A stretch of DNA of 55,184 bases from Phoronis australis (GCA_002633005.1 NMRA01000340.1:9849-65032), one strand, 5' to 3'. Positions 39,217-51,469 are shown, counted from the first letter of the stretch. Translations and numbers: made by a program. The notes: generated from the sequence alone by a model not told the origin.

Positions 39217-40861
39217 TAGTGAATATGGGGGTATGTGTATAGATTACACGTAATCCGTGTAGGGTACATATACGTAGACTTGGTTGGGCACTATTATTTA
39301 TCTAGGGAAAAGTCATAGACTATAAATTCTGGAACTATAAAATAATGTAAATTTTACAACTCTGTGGAGCCGCCTGGCTTTTTCCACTGGGGATTGATGA
39401 CTCACTGGTTCTCTTGAAAATTTCACCCCCCCCCGGTACGTCGGTGTTCATAGAGAACAGCTTCAAGGCAATGGACCACCAGTCACTGACTGCGATAAGT
39501 TCAACTTGACACCTCTGTTTCTATTCAGGGAGGGGTTATTGGCGTCTCTGCCTTGTGACAGCTTGTTCAAACCAAGAACTAATCTCTTTTCAGTATCCTT
39601 ACGGCTTGTGACCTCTCATGTTGGCGCCACTTGTTAGGCTCAAATCTCTGAAATGTTCCATTAAGTCCGAAATACTACCATTCCACTTCTCCATTTTAGT
39701 CTTGGTGTCTACTGGCATATTAGACGTCCCATAAATCAAGAGCTCGGAGACGTTAGTGTTATCACAGGTGATTCTGATGGTGTAGGTACCTTCTTCCACC
39801 ACTTTCAACATTTACCTATGCAATGCCTGCTTCAGCATGTGTGATTACACAGTGGCTCTTCTTGACCCACTCGATGATGAATAGAAGGAAATAGATTCAT
39901 ACACATTGAAGGTTGTTTAACATAGCGTTACTTAGAATAGTTTAGCGACAAAAGAGATGTTTGGGAACGTAGATTAGCATGACTTTGTCTTCCTCAACAT
40001 TTGCTTATGTTATCGTCTCATGGTCCTTTTTCAAAGCTAATAATTGTTTCACAAGCGGGAGGATAGGGGGCTAGTAGAATGCCGAGGCTTTAGCTAAATC
40101 TCCTGTAGTTCCGGAAACACTCCAAACAACCTGCAACAAAGGCTGGACAACAGTAACCACCTCTTGAGCAGAATGTTTTGAGACATAACGCAAAGAGATT
40201 TGACCAAAATGGAATTGTCACCCTTCCTCAGACTGTCGTATTTGCTGATCTGGGCTGTAGGGAGTGGACTCAATAAGTTCATACTGAAAGATATCAGCAA
40301 TACGTTTACGACTAACAGGCAACTGAACAGCGTCTCAGCGCCATGTCTTTCCCTTGACAGTACAGGCTTCTTCAGTAACTCCAGCATTTTGACCTTTTCT
40401 TAATTGCTTTGTAACATTCACTGCTTACCATCTGAAACTAAAAATCGGGCTTCTCTGCTCATGCCCAATGACCAGCTCGTTCTGGAATCTACTCGGCGAT
40501 TGCAGATGTTATGGAGATATGACTGCTGGTCAGTGAGCGGGTGTCTGTGCTTCTCTACCTAATTCGCAATCTTTCTCTAGTCATTCTCGTCCAGGTCCAC
40601 TTCTACTTTCTTGCACTTAGTCTCTTTCCTGTCACTCCCCTACGTGACGTTTACTACGATATTTTACTCGATCTTCCTAAATTTTCTCAAAATTTCACGA
40701 TAGGTATATTAATTTGTTACGTACTTATAAAATACCCGGCACAAAAAATAAATTTGGATAATGAAGTCCAATGACTTATTTCTGCCATTATTACTGTCCT
40801 TGTAGTTAAAAACCCTTGTATCCTATCTTCTTTGAGGTACGCTTGATCGAGAGAAAATGTA

Positions 40862-41094
40862 TCATATTGCATGCGCGCACCCAAGAGGGGCTCAAGGGCT
40901 CGTGGCAGAGTGGGCAAAAAGGTCTGACTCAAAACAACAAAAAGTCCGAGAAAACGAGACAGAAGTCCACTAAAAAGGCGCGAATGTACAATACATAGCC
41001 CTGAACGTTATAGCCCGTTTTTAGTCCCATGTTTTTGTTTGTAAAAGGTCAATAATCGAACCCCCATATTTTAGACTGGGTGTGCGCAAGTATT
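40862..41094. mobile_element. MITE family 1, copy 3
   Basis: Ends GCGCGCACCCAAGAGGGGCT and CATATTTTAGACTGGGTGTG, interior GTGGGCAAAAAGGTCTGACT, matching copy 2 in order and orientation. Confidence 0.7.
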
Positions 41095-42225
41095 ATTGTT
41101 ATAAAATGAAACAAATGCGTTCATATTTGGAGGAGGCGTGGGTTTCTTCGTACTAGTTTTTTCTTTTCGGAGTAGAGGTTTTTCGGAGGAATTTTCTAAA
41201 AACTAATACTTCCTATTAGCTCCAGTCTTTTCATCCTGTGACCATTTTAGGGGGCAACTTGATTTTTTCTGCATGGCTAGATTTACCATTAAGCAATTGA
41301 TACCTGAAAAGTTCCCACGTTTTAAGTGGCACATTTTTTGTAGAAAAACAGGTTTTTATGAGTCCAAATGTTACATTATTGAACAAGAGATGGCGCTAAA
41401 TCCAACAAAAGGTTAGCCCAAGATGGCATTTTAGCCAATCACAAGCTCAGAAATTAAGTAACTGCAGACCTATTCTACCATGGCGGCTCCTTTATAGATA
41501 CTGTCAATAAATGCTACATACACTTTCAAGCACTAAATCTATCTGATTTGTTGAGTTTCTCGAAAGTGACATGGGCAAAGAGCATTGACTGTGTGAAAGA
41601 ATGACTTTCCCTTGGAGATGAAGACCGTAATGAGCATAATGTATGTTACCAGCTGGAATTTGCATCAAGTATCTTCAGGGATTGGCGTGGCCGTAGGTTT
41701 CAGGCAGTAGTATCACAAATCGTGTTATACAAGCTTACTGGCGTTATAAAGATTTAAAGAGCAAAGAGGAAAGTATAAAGTATGCCGAGAATAGAACCCC
41801 CTGATTACGACCAAGATGATGGTGAGTGTTAAACTTTTCTTGGGAGTATGATAAATTGATGCAAGTCACTGAGTACGTGCTTCAGTAGGAAACAGGTCAC
41901 TTCATTCCCAAATCAACACGTACTCAAGTCAAATTTCAAAACAATTTCAAAACTATGTAACTATGCAGTGATAAAAATCAATCAGTCGTGCCATGCAAAA
42001 CGACTCAATATTACCTGTTAATTAGTGAATGAAAATCAAAATTTATTAGTAATGTTCTTAGCACGGGTATGAGACGATTATGGTGCGAGTTTACTTCCAT
42101 TAAGTTCTTGTAATAAAGAATTGAGTACATGTTAACATCTATCATTTTGTAGGACAGGCCTATAATGCTTTACACATTTTTAAACTCTGACAACAGTTTT
42201 TATTTTTAATTTGCGTGGTTGTAGG

Positions 42226-42724
42226 TGGATTGTTTTGGACGCTGCTATGGCAGGAAATGGCATGGACCTTTTGATCAAAGTCCAGGGAAGAGATCTGGTA
42301 GAAGTCGAAGTCAAATACCATCGTTCTTGCTACAAAAGCTTCACAAGACTACTTACAAAACAGAAATCTAACGATAGTGCAATTTTCACAGATGTACTTC
42401 AAGAGTTTTGCTTTGAAGTCGTGAAGCAACGAATAATCTCGCATGGGGAGATATTGCATTTGACTCTGTTAAAGTCACTCTTCAAGGAAAATTTATCCAA
42501 AAGAGGTTGTAGTGTATGTGTCCGAACTAGAAATCTGAAATTGAAATTACAGAGAATTTACCCTATTCTGCAATTCCTTAGTTCAAAACGGAATCAGAGT
42601 GAATTGTTGTTTAACAAACATTTGCTCTTCTGTAAATGCTAGACTAAAGTGCACTGAAATGTGCAAGTGCCAAAACTGTGGGAATGTCAAAGTTAGTGAT
42701 GAAATTGAGTCAGATGATGAGTAA
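42226..42724 (+). pseudogene. Multi-copy protein fragment with tesmin/TSO1-like CXC tail, frameshifted
   Basis: The frame ending at 42642 has RDLVEVEVKYHRSCYKSFTR and later GRDLVE- and NLKLKLQ-type segments, resembling uncharacterised multi-copy proteins of invertebrate genomes as I recall them. The next frame gives LKCTEMCKCQNCGN and an acidic end, SDEIESDDE, with stop at 42722-42724. The CxC spacing is that of a CXC-type cysteine motif. A +1 shift near 42600 breaks the gene. A short upstream frame MPRIEPPDYDQDDG at 41781 ends in a GT donor but its phase does not fit exactly. Function unknown. Confidence 0.5.
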
Positions 42725-43160
42725 CAGTGTGATGGACTTGCATCCCAGCCGGTTGAACTTGGATAGACATCTCATCAAGAGACAGAAACCAGGCTAGTAA
42801 CTGTTCCAGTGAGCCTGGTGATTTGTGAAACATTTTTCTATTTTCATATTTACATTTCTATTAATGGCTTTTATCTTGTTAATTTGTCGGCATTTTGAAC
42901 TTCATCCGATTGCATTTGTTGCTATTCTATAATTTTTGTCGTCATTTTTTGAAAAATTGTATTCTTTGGACTTGTAGCAGTCATTGTTTTTGTATGACAG
43001 ATTAGTAAATATGTGATAAACTAAAAGTGAGTCATTTACAGTTTGATAATTATAGTTTCACCAACAGGAAAAACAGCATAAAACACTATGAATGGTAGTT
43101 CCATATTTCAACAACAGAAGACACCCATAATTTCGTATTTCTTCCATAATTCTCCGTTTT

Positions 43161-43619
43161 ATTGGGGACAAATAAAACAACAAGAATAATAAATGTTTTA
43201 AGTTGTATTGGCAATTTCAGGGTCACAGCTCTACAAATAAATATTTCACAGAAGGAACCAGATGGGTTCCTTAATTACAAGAGATAACACACACATTTCC
43301 GATACTCAAAGTGTAATTGAGTATCGGATACTAAGTGGCACAGGTTAGCATAGTACCAAATGGGTACATAATACCAAATGGGTATTGGCCGATTGCCTAC
43401 CGACTGGGTCGAGCAAAGCCGCAAATTCAATAACAAGTACCAAGTGGGTACAAACTGCCAAATGGGCAAATATCATATAAAGTACCAAGTGGGTACACCA
43501 AACAGCCAACTGGGCTATACCAACCTGCAAAGCAGGTTCTGGACAAGCTGAGTGAGCAGACCAGCCGGAGTGATAAAAAGAGATATTGTAAGGAACGTGG
43601 TGTTGTGGCTCAGTATGTG
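43161..43619. repeat. Direct repeat unit, copy 1, with hairpin cluster
   Basis: Starts ATTGGGGACAAATAAAACAA and matches 44081-44538 at an offset of 920 bp with only scattered differences. It contains about ten small hairpins between 43252 and 43538. Confidence 0.92.
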
Positions 43620-44080
43620 CCGAGAGCTGTGACCGGGGTTGAGAGATTCAATCTGCAGTAATGGATGCTCAAGTACAGGTCTGGTCGCTAGCCAATGACG
43701 TCGGTTCTTCCCTGACGGTAACACGCTCCTGGCTTGAAGAAGGTACCAGCAGTGGCTGTAAAAACAACAATAACCAACAGCAGATTTTGTTCGGCAAAAG
43801 GGATGGAGCGTGGGAAAGGTAGAAAACGGTTGACGTGAAATTTTGTGGTACCCCGGGTAGGGAGGGTGGGAGAGGTATAAACTTGTCTAATTAGGAAAAC
43901 TTACGAGTGAATGTACTGTTGCTTGAGTCTGGGCCAACAGGAAGCTGGAGAGAAAGAACAAACAGCGCAACCATCGGACTTGGTAAAAACTAACCAGGGG
44001 TTGGATATGAAGCATAAAGGGCTGTATAACGGTTTTTGCCCAAATAACAGGATTTATGTCAGAGTGCCATAAATCTCATT

Positions 44081-44538
44081 ATTGGGGACAAATAAAACAA
44101 CAAGAATAATAAATATTTTAAGTTATATTGGCAATTTCAGGGTCACAGTTCTACAAATAAATATTTCACAGAAGGAACCAGATGGGTTCCTTAATTACAA
44201 GAGATAACACACATTTCCGATACCCAAAGTGTAATTGAGTATCGGATACTAAGTGGCACAGGTTAGCATAGTACCAAATGGGTACATAATACCAAATGGG
44301 TATTGGCCGATTGCCTACCAACTGGGTCGAGCAAAGCGGCAAATTCAATAACAAGTACCAAGTGGGTACAAACTGCCAAATGGGCAAATATCATATAAAG
44401 TACCAAGTGGGTACACCAAACAGCCAACTGGGCTATAACAACCTGTAAAGCAGGTTCCGGACAAGCTGAGTGAGCAGACCAGCCGGAGTGATAAAAACAG
44501 ATATTGTAAGGAACGTGGTGTTGTAGCTCAGTATGTGC
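44081..44538. repeat. Direct repeat unit, copy 2, with hairpin cluster
   Basis: Second copy of the 43161-43619 segment. After about 44538 the two diverge (GTGCCACTTGGGCAGG here, GTGCCGAGAGCTG in copy 1). Most hairpin stems are unchanged. In one, a T-to-C change leaves a C opposite A at GATACCCAA. Confidence 0.92.
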
Positions 44539-44554
44539 CACTTGGGCAGGGTTG

Positions 44555-44575
44555 TTCATGGATGAACAATCCTGT
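44555..44575. repeat. Isolated hairpin after copy 2
   Basis: TTGTTCAT, two bases, ATGAACAA: a perfect 8-bp stem, just outside the duplicated segment. Confidence 0.8.
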
Positions 44576-44924
44576 CCACCGCCTCCATTAATTGAAAAAA
44601 TATAACAAAGTTTGTGTTTATTATGACTTAATACAGCCTGTAGGAATATTATCTGCAATATCATCCTTTATGAACAATTGATTTTCTTCTTTTCCAACTG
44701 CTGTAATTCCATGTAAAATTTGCTGAATTGGCACAGTTGTAACATCAAATTTCACAAAAATTTGCAAGTTTAAACGTGGGAACTTAAAAAATTTTGATTC
44801 ATGAGGTACAATGATTTGTGACATCAAATACAACTGAATTATATTGCCCCCCTAAAATGGTCACAGAAGTGGCTTTCTAGGCCTCCTCTGGCCTACGTAC
44901 GACCCATGGCCTATACATGAATGT

Positions 44925-45130
44925 CACAGATTGGTCCTTGGTGTTTTCTTTTCCCACATTTGCCGTGTATAAAAGCGTAGGTCACGTTTGCCCGTTTAAC
45001 AGAATTTAAAAGCAGTTTTCAAATTTTCCTTCAAATTTTTTTAGGGTTGTCAAGGGTCGCAGAGCATCGTTTTGTTTCAGATACTTAGATGGGAAAGTGT
45101 CAGTAAGCCAAAACCGGGTTGCTTATCTTT
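44925..45130. repeat. Dispersed repeat 2, copy 2
   Basis: Diverged copy of 35840-36070, same orientation, directly after the candidate transposon's right end. Confidence 0.7.
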
Positions 45131-47649
45131 TCAAGAAACTGAGGACCATAAATAAAAACTAAATCTGTCATTTAAAGTTCAATTTTATTTTGTTTGAACG
45201 GCAAAAATCAGAAGAGCAACAACGTGCATTCCAACTACTGTTTCTTAGTTAACTGTTCCGGACTTCTATTGTGTGACTTGTATGGGCAACAAAATGAGGT
45301 GACTTGACTTATGTACACCCATTTATCAGTGATCTTTTTCATATCCTAAAGAATCCAGCGAAATTTGAATGCGGGAGCGCGTCATGAACAGTTATTTAAA
45401 ACGAAATTTGGTTATGCCATTGACACCTTTTGCCCAATTTCACTAAAAATACGCGATCACATACTTTACTACTTTAAGTTAAAAATTATTTATTGTTTTG
45501 TAAATATATATTTGGCTGAATGTACAGACTTGTTCATAAGGTCATGCATAAGGATCGTTCTAAAACCCCTCGAACCCCACACCCACGACCCACGACCACC
45601 TCGACCAACGACCCCCACGACCCACAGCCCCCTTGACCCACAGCCCCCTTGACCCACGACCTGCTGCAAAAGAGGTGTCTTTGCGCTTTTTACATATTTC
45701 ATAATGATCTCAGCCAATATATAAATAAAAAACTTGCTTTCCAAAATTGCCAATTTCGCTTTGAAAACCCGATAACCTAGCACTTACATGTATGCACTAA
45801 CTAATGCAATTTATTGGGGGTAACTATTACCAAAGTACTACGATGTTTTTGGACGTCATGCCAGAACTTTAAAATTACACAAATTTATGCCGACTAACTG
45901 CCCTCACGTGGCTCAAAAGAGCAGTGTTAATGCACAGGCGCTCGGATTTCCAGATCACTCATAACTACATAAGAAACATAAAGGTTGGACACTTAAACTT
46001 TGCCAAGCCGAGGTTCAACTTCAACAGTCCAAAATCCAAATAAAATCTGCGTGCACCTCCCTCACTCTGGTGTTGCATAAACCTTCGAAGCCTTATGTTT
46101 CTTAGATCCCATTAAAGTCCTTCTCTCAAACGGCCCATGTGGTTCCAGTATCCGAAAATACTTACTACATAAAATCTTATTTTCGACACCCTTTCTTTAT
46201 ATTCTTTTCGCCTTTCTTTCCAAAAGCGATTTCTAAACAGTATTTGACCCTTCTCTCTGAGCGTATGATTACCGGTTGTCATCGGTTATTTCCGTACCCA
46301 CATTTCCGGCTCATCAGTTCAGGAACTTGTCCTGAACGCCGCCATTTTTCCTTGCAACTGAATGTGCTATCGCTTGCTCGAAAAGTCTTCATAATTTTGT
46401 TTTATTAGTAATATCTCGTGATTCGTTTGCATATGTACTGTATTTATAGTTTGTAGTTAGTGGTCGTTGATTTTTTTTTGGAATGTTACGCGTACTTACT
46501 ATGTTAAAATAGCATTGGTGTTTAGTTCCTTACGTAGGCCGGTCGAACATAGAAACCAATATGAGTCGAACCATTTTTTTCTCGTTTTGAAAAAGTACTT
46601 TGCTATCATCGGAAAGGTAGTGCATTCTACTCAGTAAAAATCGAAAAAGTATCAAAATCGGGGCAAGCACTGTAAAGTTATTGCAAGTTTTGTGGCGAAA
46701 ATTGGGTCACTTTGTTTGGATCGCGTCGGCCATATTGGAGGACAGCGGGATAAGTTACGAGACTAAGTTCAAAATTTTGTGTAAATTGTTTTCGCCAACA
46801 AATTACGGTGAAATTTAGTTAGATATATCTTTACTTACTATTCTGCACCATTTAACAGTGTTCACCAAATTTCAGCCTTGCAGTTTTTACTCATTAAGTG
46901 ATAAATGTGCTCACAATTCCCGTTGGACTTCGTCTCACTTCTGGCGGCACCGACAACATGGCGACTTTTGCTGAACTGAAAGGCATGTTCAATCGGCTAC
47001 TTTGTAATTTGTGAAGATTTAACGTTGATACATTTTGACAAACGTTGCTACAAAAAAATAAACTTTGTTCAATTTTGGTGTTTTTTGTGCAAAAATATCA
47101 GATGTATTCGAATTATTTTACGGTAAATTTCCCATTCAGGTGATCTTACACTATGCTAAAAATATAGTTGAAATAATTTTGAAATGTTTTTTGTTTGACT
47201 GTCAACTGCTGTTCAGGACTTGATTCAGTGTCACAAAATGATTCATATTTTTCTAAATTTCATGTCTCAATTGATTTCAAGTAATGTTTTGTAACTTATT
47301 GCTTCTTAATTCAGGTTATCAAGTCAACAATATAAATAATCTTAATTTGAGAAATAAGCTATTTTGGATTGTGAAGCTTCAAGCCTCTAATTCCTGTTCC
47401 TTGCAACTTCATATTTTTTTTAATGAGGCTTGTCAAATTCTATTGTAAGGAAACACTATTTCGTCACCATGGTAATAGTTAAATGTATGTCCACTTTCAT
47501 ATCATGGAAACTTGCTGTTGAATAGTGTTTGTAATGCTAAATGTTGTAAAGTATTGTGCATTTTAAGTTACGTATTATGTTAAAAGTTTGAATCATTTTG
47601 GGTTAATGAATAAAAATGATAACATTTTGTATTGGACTTCTCATACTTA
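45131..47649. other. Intergenic stretch
   Basis: A minisatellite near 45.6 kb is listed separately. Around 46955 the sequence ACAACATGGCGACTTTTGCT could be a start codon in good context, but no donor or following exon was found. Nothing else supported. Confidence 0.3.
45565..45662. repeat. C-rich minisatellite
   Basis: Irregular repeats of CCCACGACC and of a longer unit CCCTTGACCCACAG. It makes proline-rich or glycine-rich frames that are not genes. Confidence 0.85.
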
Positions 47650-48182
47650 TGTGCTCTAACGAGCTCCATTTTTGGAGAACTGGAAAAAGGTCTGCCTCAG
47701 TCAGAGAAGCCCGAATTCCGAAAATAAGTAGAACATGAGACAGTATTCCACTAGAAGACAGGAAGTACCAAAATTTAGCGTCTGCAATTCATAGCTCTGA
47801 ACAAACCCAATGAATCTTATGTGACGGGACGTTCGTAACTTTACGCTTATTGTTATTCTTATTTAGTTGCAAATGTTCAGTTATTCTTATGCTAATGTCT
47901 TTGTTGCGTCTCAGTGCGCCTTTGTTAAGTGGGCATGTGGGCGCGACTGTATGTGTCGGGCACTTCGCTAGCGACAGGCTTAGGAGAAGGGTGTTTCCTT
48001 CTTTTGCTTTCATGGAAAGTTGATCGTTATCATGTGCAAAGTGAACAGAAACGAATGCCTGATGAGAGAAAAATACATATTTTGAGGTTCAGTGGAGACT
48101 TGCTCTGTTACACTTATAGTAAAAGATAGACATTCCCAAAAATTCCAGCCCCCCATTCTTTTATACTTGTTGCGCTCATACA
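47650..48182. mobile_element. MITE family 1, copy 4, with internal insertion
   Basis: The left part (GAAAAAGGTCTGCCTCAGTC) and right part (CCAGCCCCCCATTCTTTTAT) match family 1. About 300 bp of unrelated sequence (47820-48110) lies between. Confidence 0.55.
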
Positions 48183-48949
48183 AAGTCTGGGAAAATCTCT
48201 ATTGAAAGCCAATAACTTTGCAGAGTTCGCCAGAAGTACCCAAGTTCTAAATAAACCTCGTTTGAGCGAGCGCTACGGCCAGCGAGCAGTTAGGCCTAAT
48301 GGTAGCCTTGGCGCAAAACTAACAAGTGTATTTTGACGATAGTCTGATCACTGAGGCTAACTAAAGTCTGCCGCGGCAGTGTGACACAGGACTAACCAGC
48401 CCGTAATTTCATGCAAGTGTCTGAAACTATCCTTGAATATACATGTATGCAGCAGTTATGATTTGACCATTTTACTTCGACAAAACAGCTTGCAACCGCA
48501 TGCGTTTACCGTTCGCCAGTGTCTGGTCTCGATCGGTACCGGGTCCGATAGGCTGCGGTCTCGAGTCTGGCAAAATAATTTCTGTCAAAATTGATTCGCC
48601 ACATTTCAAATTCGATAAAATTGTCCGTATTTTGATTTCATTAAAATTAAAGGGCGCTGTCGATTATTTTATCCCCGTTTGCAGGCTGGTAACAGTCACT
48701 CACACTGACGGCGTTTTCCTAGCCTGGGTTCCTGAATGAATTGTACTTCCGGGTTCGCGGCAAGTTCAAAATGGCGGTGGTTCTTCGGGTGCGAATCGTG
48801 AGATGCGCGTTCATTTAAACTTTTTTTTGAGTACGGATCGTGTATTAGTTATGGGGTAGGTACTTCTTGGATCCTTATACATGTAATATCCTCTAACCAT
48901 GTAATAAGGGTTAACAACGCGTGAGAGAAGGACTTTAACAGTTTCTGGC

Positions 48950-49500
48950 TCACGCCATGGTCATCAAAATAGTGTCCACTTGTGTTTTTATTGCAAAACA
49001 AAGTACTGAGCTCAAATTATGATCCTTCACGAAATTGTTTTTCTCTGGTACCAGCTTCTGAAGTAATGTCTTACAATTCTCAAGGCAACGAGACTGTTTG
49101 CAGAACAAACAGGAGAGGTTAGAACTCGCGTCGGATTTCAATGCACAAAGATACACGTTGTTTTTTTCTCCACGCCTGTCTTCTTTCAGTGGTCCTCAAC
49201 AAGTGCGTCTCGTCCAAAAGCCGGGTCATTGTTGGCTTTCGAGGTACGTTGGATGAACATCACTAAATCCCTGGAAGCTGGCATTAACCATGAGCTTCGC
49301 AACGCAGCCATATTATCTCTCCAATTGTTTTGCATATACTCAGGAAGTTTCCTTACCACAGCCTGCATATTTTGAGGATGGTCCAATACCTTTAATCGCG
49401 GTATACCTTTCATGGCGAAACAGCACAGTCGTTCCAAGCCTTGTCCATCGTCTTGCTTGATTGTGGGCCATGTCCTAAGCCTTTAAATTTACGCAGCATT
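48950..49500 (-). pseudogene. BEL/Pao-like retrotransposon gag remnant
   Basis: On the minus strand 49437-49186 gives LKVLDHPQNMQAVVRKLPEY, MQNNWRD and then SRDLVMFIQRTSKANNDPAF. This fits the gag-like region (DUF1759 type) of BEL/Pao elements, where VRKLP, W-R, DLV-F and ANDP-G are conserved. From 49156 another frame has CLFCKQSRCLENCKTLLQ, a zinc-knuckle-like piece. A stop and a frameshift in an A run separate the two. No protease, polymerase or integrase was seen nearby. Confidence 0.65.
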
Positions 49501-49519
49501 TCACAGCTCGACTGAAAAG

Positions 49520-50060
49520 TTTAGGGCCGCTGTGCCTCAACCTCACCCACCGGAACCCGTGCACGGCCGGGTAGAAATTAAATGTAGTTAACAACCCTGT
49601 CCCTACCAGTCTTCACGAAGTAAAAAATTATCGTTCAATCTTAAGTTTAAAAATCGCCGTTGGTCGCCGCAGCCCTGAATTGCACCCAAATGTGTCCCCG
49701 CAGGCTTGAGAATGAGTCGTTAGTTAGATTCAATAATCACGATTGGTAGTGATAGGAACTGAGCTCATTAATTTGTAAACAATGTAATCAATGGTTTAAG
49801 AACTTAACTCTTGCACACCCTTTAAATGGTTACGAAAGGGACACAAATACTTTATTCATGCCAGTTCCGACTCATTGGCAGACAATCGGAGTAATGAACT
49901 GTCGGAATTCTGGTTTCCGAATTGTAGACATTCGAAATAGTAAACTTTCGAAGGTAGCGAACCTTTGGAGTAGTGAACCTTCAAAGTAGCGGACCTACGG
50001 AGTAGCTGAACCTTCGGAATAGTGACATGTAACCTCATCAAGTTAGTTGCTCTTGTGAAT
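49520..50060. repeat. Dispersed repeat 3, copy 2 (possible terminal repeat)
   Basis: Collinear with 36180-36760. It lies on the 5' side of the gag remnant on the minus strand, where a BEL/Pao long terminal repeat and leader would be. 49870-50040 contains a short tandem repeat of units like TTCGGAGTAGTGAACC. Confidence 0.55.
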
Positions 50061-51320
50061 TAAGTCTGCGAAGCTGAGCCCCATTAAAAATGATTGATAA
50101 TAGAAGACTTGGTTCATTGGTCTTTGTTGAATGAACTAGCAGTGTCCCCTCTGAATTGTCCTTTTTCTCCCTCTGCTCCGAATGAAACTGTAGGTTTCCA
50201 GGCTACTTTCCATGTGCTCACCAATCAACAATAAGGCTGCGAAAAAAGTTATCTGTCCATATTTCTTGTTTCCGTTACTTTTATGGTTATCCAAATGGAT
50301 TTCTGTCAATAAATGTGTCCCCTATACACAACGAGTGAGCCTCGGTGAGGATTATGGTCAAGCTATGGGGTCAGGAAACTGACTCGAATTAAACTTTTAT
50401 TGCTTGTTTCATAATCAAGTTTATCAATGTTCTTGAATTTGTCCCACCAAAAGTCATTATAGTGCAAAACAGGGCAGGAAACTAAACCAGGAGTCTAAAT
50501 CTGTGTAAAATGGGCCTGGCCTGAAAACCCCAGCCTGAAGGCTGGGCACATCCGATCACCTTATAAAAACAAAATTGGTCACCGGTTCAACTTTTTGTTT
50601 GACACAGTAGGTCAGCAGGTGGAGAGGAACTATTCTGAACCAAAATTTGGAAAATGTGGTTTTATTTCAGGTGACACTGAATAGTTAGGTTGTGGCCGCG
50701 GCCAATTTGCACTCCCAAAATGTTAAAATCTAGGGCTAGGCCAGGCTTGGGGGCATTTTTCAATAGGTATTGTGTGTAGGCCAAGTGAATGTTTTTTTTT
50801 TGTATTTGTGAACATGCTGGGAATGAAAAAAGGCCAGTTTCTCGGGTGTAGCTGCACTCTTCTTCAAGATGGTGGCCCCCTGTTGCAGTTGTGCATTGCT
50901 GTGTAGCAACTGAGAAATTGGCCGCGATTTCATGTAGCCCTCGAACAAGCCAGATTTGCAAAAAAACTAGTTGGTTGACAGTACTTTTGGACCACATTTT
51001 TGGAATTGGTAGGAAATTTGCTTTCGGAATCTATGTTGGCTTTAGTCGAGCATCGGCAGGAAAGTGGTGATTTTGGGGTGAAAAGTGCCGATTTTGCATT
51101 TTTTTGCCCTCATTTTTCTTAGTTCGGCTTGGTTCCCACTGGGAGTGAATGGGTCAAAAATACAAGAGAGAATAAAGTTTCTGTGCTCATCTGTAGGGCT
51201 TGTGATGTGAAATGACACAAAACATTTCCTTATTTGCATGTAGTTTTTGACAATGTGAAGAAAGGGTGAAGAGAGCATTGACGTGTGTTCTGACAGGCAA
51301 ACCCCTGTGAGAACTGTTTG
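50061..51320. other. Intergenic stretch
   Basis: Several minus-strand frames (50662-50997, 51042-51329) overlap without any recognisable domain or splice pattern. No repeat family shared with the rest of the window was seen. Confidence 0.3.
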
Positions 51321-51469
51321 TGTCTCCAATGGGGCTATTCGGAGAATTCTCCTCGCGGTGTCGCTGTTGTACTAGTGGTGATTGAATTGCGCATGGGTCG
51401 ATGTCTGCATGTAAACATCTGGTAAACAGACGGATTGTTATCAAAATACGTCATCGTGCAAAACCTTAT

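Larger units (their letters stand above)
38561..41230. other. Intergenic stretch with one SINE and one MITE
   Basis: A minus-strand 70-residue frame at 39599-39811 (GTYTIRITCDNTNVSELLIY) looks coding-like but has a TAA just before its Met and no clear acceptor. I do not recognise it. Other frames here are short. No host gene supported. Confidence 0.3.
41236..44866. mobile_element. Candidate DNA transposon with CXC-tailed protein remnant
   Basis: Left end CTGTGACCATTTTAGGGGGC (41236) and right end GCCCCCCTAAAATGGTCACA (to 44866) are inverted, and a second match (GTTCCCACGTTTTAA near 41310, GTTTAAACGTGGGAAC near 44770) lies just inside each. Between them are the CXC-protein remnant and the duplicated hairpin segment. 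I found no target-site duplication, so the ends may be worn or slightly misplaced. Confidence 0.55.

Noticed and set aside
43161-44538. Direct repeats read as long terminal repeats of a retrotransposon
   Set aside because: The repeats do not begin TG and end CA, no primer site is evident, and the 460 bp between them holds no coding sequence.
43275-44664. Minus-strand frames of 61-133 residues at 43.3-43.5 and 44.2-44.7 kb
   Set aside because: They are made by the hairpin repeats (recurring THLVL and PIWQF peptides), not by a gene.
45490-45783. Gly-rich and Pro-rich frames over 45.5-45.8 kb
   Set aside because: They are translations of the C-rich minisatellite.
48773-49240. Possible two-exon start of a plus-strand mitochondrial protein (MAVVLRVRI then WSSTSASRPK)
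   Set aside because: The second piece is antisense to the well-matched BEL/Pao-like gag remnant at 49186-49437, and no further exon follows.
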